64,000 nt of DNA, taken from assembly GCA_964059195.1 (NCBI GenBank), contig CAXKWD010000005.1, positions 43,911,825-43,975,824 on the forward strand, given 5' to 3'. Source of the DNA: Ectobius pallidus (taxonomy: Eukaryota > Arthropoda > Insecta > Blattodea > Ectobiidae). How positions within the stretch are numbered: position 1 is the first letter of the stretch; each line of letters begins with the position of its first letter. Below are positions 58,917 to 64,000 of the stretch, piece by piece. A program made the translations under genes and the position numbers. Below the pieces are notes generated by a model, which saw only the letters and a program-made list of their open reading frames with translations, did no database searches and was not told the DNA's origin.

Positions 58917-59550
58917 GTTTGGTAATGCGTCTGTTGACGAAATTTATATTATCATAAAGGAAACTAAACCACATAAAACTGAAAGAAATATAAAATGCAT
59001 ATGGATTCAGCTTTAAAAGTTTTGTGAAGAACCTAAGTACACTTGAATTGAATTGACTAGGGCAGCTCAAACGCAGCAGATTAGGCTATCAATATGAGAA
59101 AATCCAACGGAGAAGAAACTTATGTCTTTAACCAATGCACATTCAAGTAGAGTGGCAATTTACAGATAGATTAGGCCTACGTTCTTGAAAAAAAAAGTAT
59201 TTTTATTTTGTTCCGATTTTAAATTATCTTAATTTTGAGGTTAATTCTATTCTCACTACTTCGTTGGTAGCATTGCTTAGTATTCCATAATGAAGTTTGT
59301 TCATTAATTTAGTATTGCCGTGATGTGACAGCTGACACTATTAACGATTTTATTTTTAAAACCAGAAATAAATATTTATATTATAATATATTATTTATAA
59401 AATCCGTTATATTTTATTAATGGAATAGTCTTAATAAATCCAACCCTGCTGCGCAGTCGTGAATCTATTGATAAACTCTTAATCTCTCGTGGGATTACCT
59501 ATGGTAAATAGTAATATAACAATTTTAATCATTGCTAGTTTACGTAGTAG
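58917..59550. other. No gene seen
   Basis: AT-rich spacer between the satellite and a SINE. Confidence 0.35.
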
Positions 59551-59765
59551 ACCTGGGTAGCGCAATCTGTATGGCACTAGCTTTCTGTTCCCATGGTCGT
59601 AGGTTCAATCCCGATCAGGGTCGGTGGCATTTATATGAGCATGAATAAATCATACCTATGTCTCTAGATTTACATGCTCCCTCTACTGAGGGAGAAAATT
59701 CCGGCTCATCGGGGACGGTTACAAGGCTAAACTATAGTAATCGTACACCCCTGTCATTAAATAGC
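59551..59765 (+). mobile_element. tRNA-derived SINE, family 5 (core shared with 62.4 kb)
   Basis: The head reads ACCTGGGTAGCGCAATCTG with a B box GGTTCAATCCC at 59602-59612, as in a tRNA. The body has GGTGGCATTTATATGAGCAT, AGATTTACATGC, then GGGAGAAAATTCCGGC and ends near GTCATTAAATA. The last three blocks recur in the minus-strand SINE at 62285-62520. TSD not fixed. Confidence 0.75.
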
Positions 59766-59827
59766 GTAAAAACGAACGAGTTGGTCCGTAGTATTAAAAT
59801 ACTTCCATTGTCTGGTGAAAGTGTACC

Positions 59828-60172
59828 CTACTAGATACATTAAACTAAACTAAACTCCGTGGCACTACATCCCTGGAGGGACTTGGCCTACCACCCGACC
59901 GCTGCGTCATCTCCCGTAGGCAGATGGCAGGATTGGGGGCATGTGGTCAGCATGCCGACACCCACGGCCGTTAATGGTGGTTTTCTTGACCGGAGCCGCT
60001 ACTTCTCTATCAAGTAGCTCCTCAATTTGAATCACGAGGCTGAGTGCACCCCTACCAGACCTCCCTACCTCAGAAAAATCCGAGGAGGTACCGGGAATCG
60101 AACCCGGTCCGACGGATCTGTAGTCAGCAACGCTAACCACAAGACCACGCCGGCGGACTACTAGATACATTA
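59828..60172 (-). mobile_element. tRNA-derived SINE, family 1, complete, 15-bp TSD
   Basis: The direct repeat CTACTAGATACATTA lies at 59828-59842 and 60158-60172, bracketing 59843-60157. On the minus strand the head is GCCGGCGTGGTCTTGTGGTT with the B box GGTTCGATTCCCGG; the 3' end is a CACGGAGTTTAGTTTAGTT tail. It is the best-preserved copy of the family also seen at 2.66, 16.75 and 34.15 kb. The 87-codon minus-strand frame is a by-product. Confidence 0.92.
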
Positions 60173-60320
60173 CCTTATGTCAATTCAGAAAACTAATACT
60201 GGCCTAATTAGTACTCTGTTCCTATATTAATTCTCCCAATTTTCCTGCAAGTAGTGTATAAATTATTATAACTTAGAGTATTTTAATAGTGAAGTATTAA
60301 AATTAAATTAACAATGTGGA

Positions 60321-60654
60321 TCATATTTCCTGCCTATTTCGAATAAGAATAGAAATAGTCCTGTATGATAGTCTCATGAAACTCTAATACATTCAAATTA
60401 TCTTGACATTACCTGCAGATTTGATTTTAGCCTCTAAAAACAGCTTCAATAACTACGATTTTTAAACCAAACGCGATCGATTTTTACAATTTCTCCCACA
60501 TGGCCTAATAGAACAGTTATTATACTTGAGGTTGACATCTTACAACACGAAATACTTGCTGCCTGTAATTAAATATTAAAGTTTAAAAACCATCTGTTTT
60601 CCATTAACTTCTTATTAGAGAGAGGCTGCCTGCCACCCTTGCCACGTCACACCT
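60321..60654 (-). repeat. Unclassified repeat, right member of inverted pair
   Basis: Reverse-complement partner of 57320-57640, about 2.7 kb away. Its outer end (60641-60652) is CCACGTCACAC, mirroring TTGTGACGTC at 57320. It could be a second copy of a dispersed repeat or the other terminal inverted repeat of one element spanning 57320-60654. Confidence 0.85.
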
Positions 60655-60689
60655 CTCAGCCAATGACCGCTCAGGGTGGCAAGTGTACT

Positions 60690-60940
60690 AACCTTTTGTA
60701 TTTAAGAACCTTGGACCCGATCCCAGAAGTGGAAACGGGATGAGGATGAAAAGGGGGAAAGGTGAGATGAAGTGGAGTGTGTTGGTGGAATGAAAGGGGG
60801 AAACGGGAGAACCCCGAGAAAAAACCCCCAAAGCAGGGTTCGTCCACCACGAATGACACACCCGCCGGCCCCGAGATTTGAACTCAGGACCACAAGCATG
60901 GCAGGCTCACGCGCTACAGCATGAGCCACCGGCTTAGACA
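60690..60940 (-). mobile_element. tRNA-derived SINE, family 6
   Basis: On the minus strand GCCGGTGGCTCATGCTGTAG then CGCGTGAGCCTGCCATG leads to the B-box-like GAGTTCAAATCTCGGGGCC, a clear tRNA-like head. The body is G/T-rich: GTGGTGGACGAACCCTGC, then TTTTTTCTCGGGGTTCTCCC and GTTTCCCCC-containing sequence, ending near CCCGATCC-like complement. TSD not found. The 62- and 81-codon minus-strand frames are by-products. Confidence 0.8.
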
Positions 60941-61130
60941 AAGCCATAATACCATCTGAGCGGTAAATATAATGAAATGAAATTCATACCCTAAGTTCAT
61001 TTTTCTTATAGAATGTTGATAAGTAATATTCTTCTCCTAGGCTTTTCGGCTTTACATTCATCATTTAGGGTATTTAAATTAAATACAATTTACACCATCG
61101 ATCGAGTAATCGCCATATAACATAACTATT

Positions 61131-61801
61131 TACGAGGGATGGAGCATAAGTCATGGCAACTATTCTTTCTCTTCAAAATGTGGGATCATTTTAAAATTTT
61201 GAAATACAAAAATTAAACGTTAGGGTATGTAATGTATGTATATTTCATATTATGAGTACTAGATTTAGCGCAGTGAAGGAAACACGCGCAATCGCAAAAG
61301 AATATATCGTTTTAACCCTTTCAGTGCTGAAAAAATATATAAGTTATATATATATATATAAGTAATTGATTCCTGATAGGCTACTAATAATAGCGAATTT
61401 CAATACATCCATAAACATACATACGCGACTGCATCGTGCCACTCTAATGTACAGTATTGCAGTAGTTAGAAGTATTAAAGCACACATACCAATTCCATGA
61501 TCCCTTAAAGTTCGGTACGGATGGTTATTATTCCCCAAAGCATCCTTTAGTATTTTTCCGTCGGATAGTGGATATTTTGATCAAATAATGCTGTTCACAT
61601 CTTGTCAAATCCAATCCGCATGGCGGTAATCTCACAACTAAAATACCATCCCATCTATTCGTATATCAGGACATCGCAAAGCTACCAAATTATGTTTCCA
61701 TGTACTAGAGATGCCAAATTCTCCCGTGACATACATCTCATGGTACCATCAGCTTGCTCAGAAAAAACATAGTTGCCATGGTTTATGCTTCATCCCTCGT
61801 A
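61131..61801. mobile_element. TA-flanked MITE with mariner-like termini (667 bp)
   Basis: Terminal inverted repeats CGAGGGATGGAGCATAAGTC / CGAGGGATGAAGCATAAACC extend through ATGGCAACTAT (left from 61133, right ending 61799). TA flanks both ends (61131-61132 and 61800-61801). CGAGGG-type ends with a following CATGGCAAC word resemble mariner termini. The interior holds a (TA)n run at about 61347-61360 and no transposase similarity, so it is a non-autonomous element. Confidence 0.8.
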
Positions 61802-62284
61802 TATGTTACATTTGTAAATTTTCTATTGTTTAATGTTTTGCCAGAAGAAGCCGACAGACCCACAAGATCTATACAGAGTCACTAAGGATTGGTGATGGCC
61901 TAGCTCAAGGCTAATATGCATAACCCAAGAACTTAGTAAAATATGGCTACACAGATTAGGAAGTTACCACTATTCAAGATACAACAGGAAGAGGGTTTTT
62001 TTTTAAATTTTAATCCAGTTCATCGTCTTCTCATGTAATTGTAAGATATACATATAGGCTATATACATACTTATATACATATATATACAATGATACAACT
62101 ATTCTGTTACATACTTTTTCACTGCTTCTTATTGAGGGTACAAGGTGGGAAAACCGGACTATAATCTAGGTTGAAGAATTATACAAATAGGTCTATCGTT
62201 TTATTAGAAGAATGAGCTACGTATACCAATTCAACATAATTTCAATTAAATAAGTTTATTTTAATTCTAATATTAATAAAAGTG
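61802..62284. other. No gene seen
   Basis: AT-rich spacer with a T run at about 61997-62005. Nothing recognised. Confidence 0.35.
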
Positions 62285-62520
62285 GTAGGTTGGTTGGTTC
62301 TATGGTTATTTAAGGACGGAATGTAATTCAACTTACACCTGTGGCCATGGGCGGTATGCCGAATTTTCTCCCGCAGGAGTTCTTTTACATGCCTGTAAAT
62401 CTACATACATAAGCCAGTCACATTTATGCGCCAGTCACATTTATGCGCACATAAGCCAGGCACATTGACCTGGGCCTGGATCGAATCCGAACCTTGGCAC
62501 AGAAAGCAAGTGAAAAGTGT
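62285..62520 (-). mobile_element. SINE, family 5-related, with internal 17-bp duplication
   Basis: On the minus strand GCCAAGGTTCGGATTCGATC carries a B-box-like word; the body has TGGCTTATGTGCGCATAAAT, GTAGATTTACAGGCATGTAA, CGGGAGAAAATTCGGC and ends GTCCTTAAATAACC with an ACCA-type tail. The block order equals that of 59551-59765. The unit GCCAGTCACATTTATGC occurs twice in tandem at 62413-62446. The 5' tRNA head is incomplete. Confidence 0.72.
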
Positions 62521-64000
62521 TAGGATCTGAGGGTGGGGACATAGCCCATATTCTGGGTAGTTTCAGCAAAATTAAGTTCTGAAAGTTCAAAAACAGTAGT
62601 TTTGCTGCTTCCAAGCCTTTCTTCGGATTAAGAAACAATATCTTGGGCCGTAACTTGGTGAACGATCAGTGTCAAATCTTGTTAAGTGACGAATGCATGA
62701 GAGGAATATTTTTTTCTCTTTAGGTGACTGGCTAGTGAGCACTCCACGATAATTTGGCTGAAAAAACTAGCCTAAGAAGAAGAAAAAGTAATGTGAATGC
62801 TATGCCTGAAGCAAATTCTACACACTACAAACCATATTTTGATATTAAGTTCTTACTTGTCTTTATGATATACTAAAAGAAGGTTTCAAAATTAAAAAAA
62901 GATCTTCTTTATTGAGTGTTTAGAAATTTTAATTGATAAAAATAAAACAGCAGAGGAATAAATGGGCAGAAGAACGATTCTTTGTGCTTAAAAATGTTTA
63001 CTTACGCCACTGTAACAGAAAACACGAAACCTGTGATACTGCATGCGGAAACTTCAATAAGAAAATGGAAATAAAGCTATTAGCCTTGAAAAAGTAAGTT
63101 TTCATGTAAGAGTTTGCATGTAAAGTAAGTATAAAATCATGGTGAATAGTAGGAAATTCAAATATCTATTATGAGATGTTGGTTGGATATCGAGCAATCG
63201 ACTCTCCAAGAGCCGTACCCAGTCCCATTCCAAATATTCCTCTAAACTCCTAGCGGCTTCGCTGAAGATAATATCTGAACGAAACTTAATTGCAATGCAT
63301 TAATATGTAGGATATTCAAGCAAAGAGGGTCTAGAAACTTGATTTACAGATGAATCTGGCATCATCAGTTTAACCTAAATGAACATTGTTTTATAAAGAC
63401 GCCTGCCACACAGAATTCACGCACAGGAAGTTGAGCGAAAGTAAGTCAATACTCCTGCATCACACAAGCAAATTGATTCAAATATAGGAAAAAGAAGTGG
63501 TTGACTGAGCTCAAAAAAGGGATAGGTACAATACGAGCTTCAAGCTGTAAGTGAAATAGTATTCCTATGGGTCCAGTCTGAAGATAGGCGGAGAAAATAT
63601 CTGGACTCCGTACCACAATCTCATTCTAGGGTCCCACAAGAGAATTGTAAAAAATAAAACTTTCAGCAGCAGCTCCACATACTCCCCCACCGAAGCCAGG
63701 ATGCAACCCCAGGGGAGCCGCCACTGCACTTTGTTACTCGCTGATAGAGCCATTACTGCATCAGGAACATTTACTGCTCAATACAACACTTAGTTTAGGG
63801 AGCTGCACCATACAAGTGTAATTTCATACGCCGCCGATAAAAGCGCTTCGCTCTTTAGATGCTTGCCAACTTGCACGAAGAGGGAAATTTTTGAAAAGTT
63901 TTCCTGGATGTCCATGAAGTGAACGTCAGTTGAAATTCTGTCTGAAATTGTATCTTAATTATAAGTGCAACCGTAATTACATCTATACATTTTACTACTC
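62521..64000. other. No gene seen
   Basis: About 1.5 kb to the window end. A somewhat GC-richer patch at about 63540-63750 has a 62-codon minus-strand frame without domain features and may be part of an unrecognised repeat. Confidence 0.35.

Noticed and set aside
60702..60947. 81-codon minus-strand frame
   Set aside because: Product of the tRNA-headed SINE at 60690-60940.

Overview
The window is eukaryotic, AT-rich and looks like insect intergenic DNA (or the inside of a very large intron). No host gene could be recognised. Almost everything that can be named is a transposable element or its remnant: BEL/Pao LTR retrotransposon, RTE-like and CR1/Jockey-like LINEs, several tRNA-derived SINEs, hAT, mariner, other TA-target and PIF/Harbinger-like DNA elements, foldback elements, satellites and microsatellites. 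TTAGG-type motifs (about 35.9-36.6 kb) fit an arthropod. The SINE and LINE tail types suggest a large-genome hemimetabolous insect, perhaps a cockroach, but that rests on recollection and is uncertain.

Layout. 0-5 kb: hAT transposase C-terminal fragment, a tRNA-type SINE with an 11-bp target-site duplication (TSD), a decayed HARBI1-like fragment and a mariner C-terminus. 6.7-8.0 kb: 5'-truncated RTE-like LINE with a 13-bp TSD. 8.7-9.6 kb: diverged direct repeat. 12.9-18.7 kb: SINEs, a long hairpin, and copy A of a TA-flanked element whose copy B lies inverted at 42.95-43.67 kb. 21.15-21.55 kb: PIF/Harbinger-like MITE containing a SINE with its own 18-bp TSD. 21.9-22.75 kb: two Tc1/mariner-type transposase remnants. 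22.835-30.210 kb: BEL/Pao element with two 1219-bp LTRs and 5-bp TSDs. 30.6-33.7 kb: a small Myb/SANT-like reading frame and two foldback-type elements. 35.85-36.32 kb: tandem duplication with TTAGG motifs. 38.87-40.12 kb: truncated LINE. 46.77-50.90 kb: LINE with both ORFs open. 53.6 kb: LINE tail inside a (TTA)n array. 56.9-62.5 kb: GC-rich block, inverted repeat pair about 2.7 kb apart, ~150-bp satellite, four SINEs and a TA-flanked MITE.

How the parts relate. The BEL element is encoded on the minus strand: gag N-terminus (ORF1), then gag-protease-RNase H tail-integrase (ORF2). Reverse transcriptase is missing although the long frame stays open, so the copy should not be able to move alone; LTRs that look identical imply recent insertion. 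The 46.8-kb LINE has a zinc-finger ORF1 and an endonuclease-RT ORF2 linked by a TAATG stop/start overlap, and is the only copy here that looks potentially functional. The SINEs would depend on LINE machinery in trans. No unknown multi-gene system was found; the less ordinary items are the RT-less BEL copy, the foldback elements, the 57.3/60.6-kb inverted repeat family and the nested MITE/SINE.
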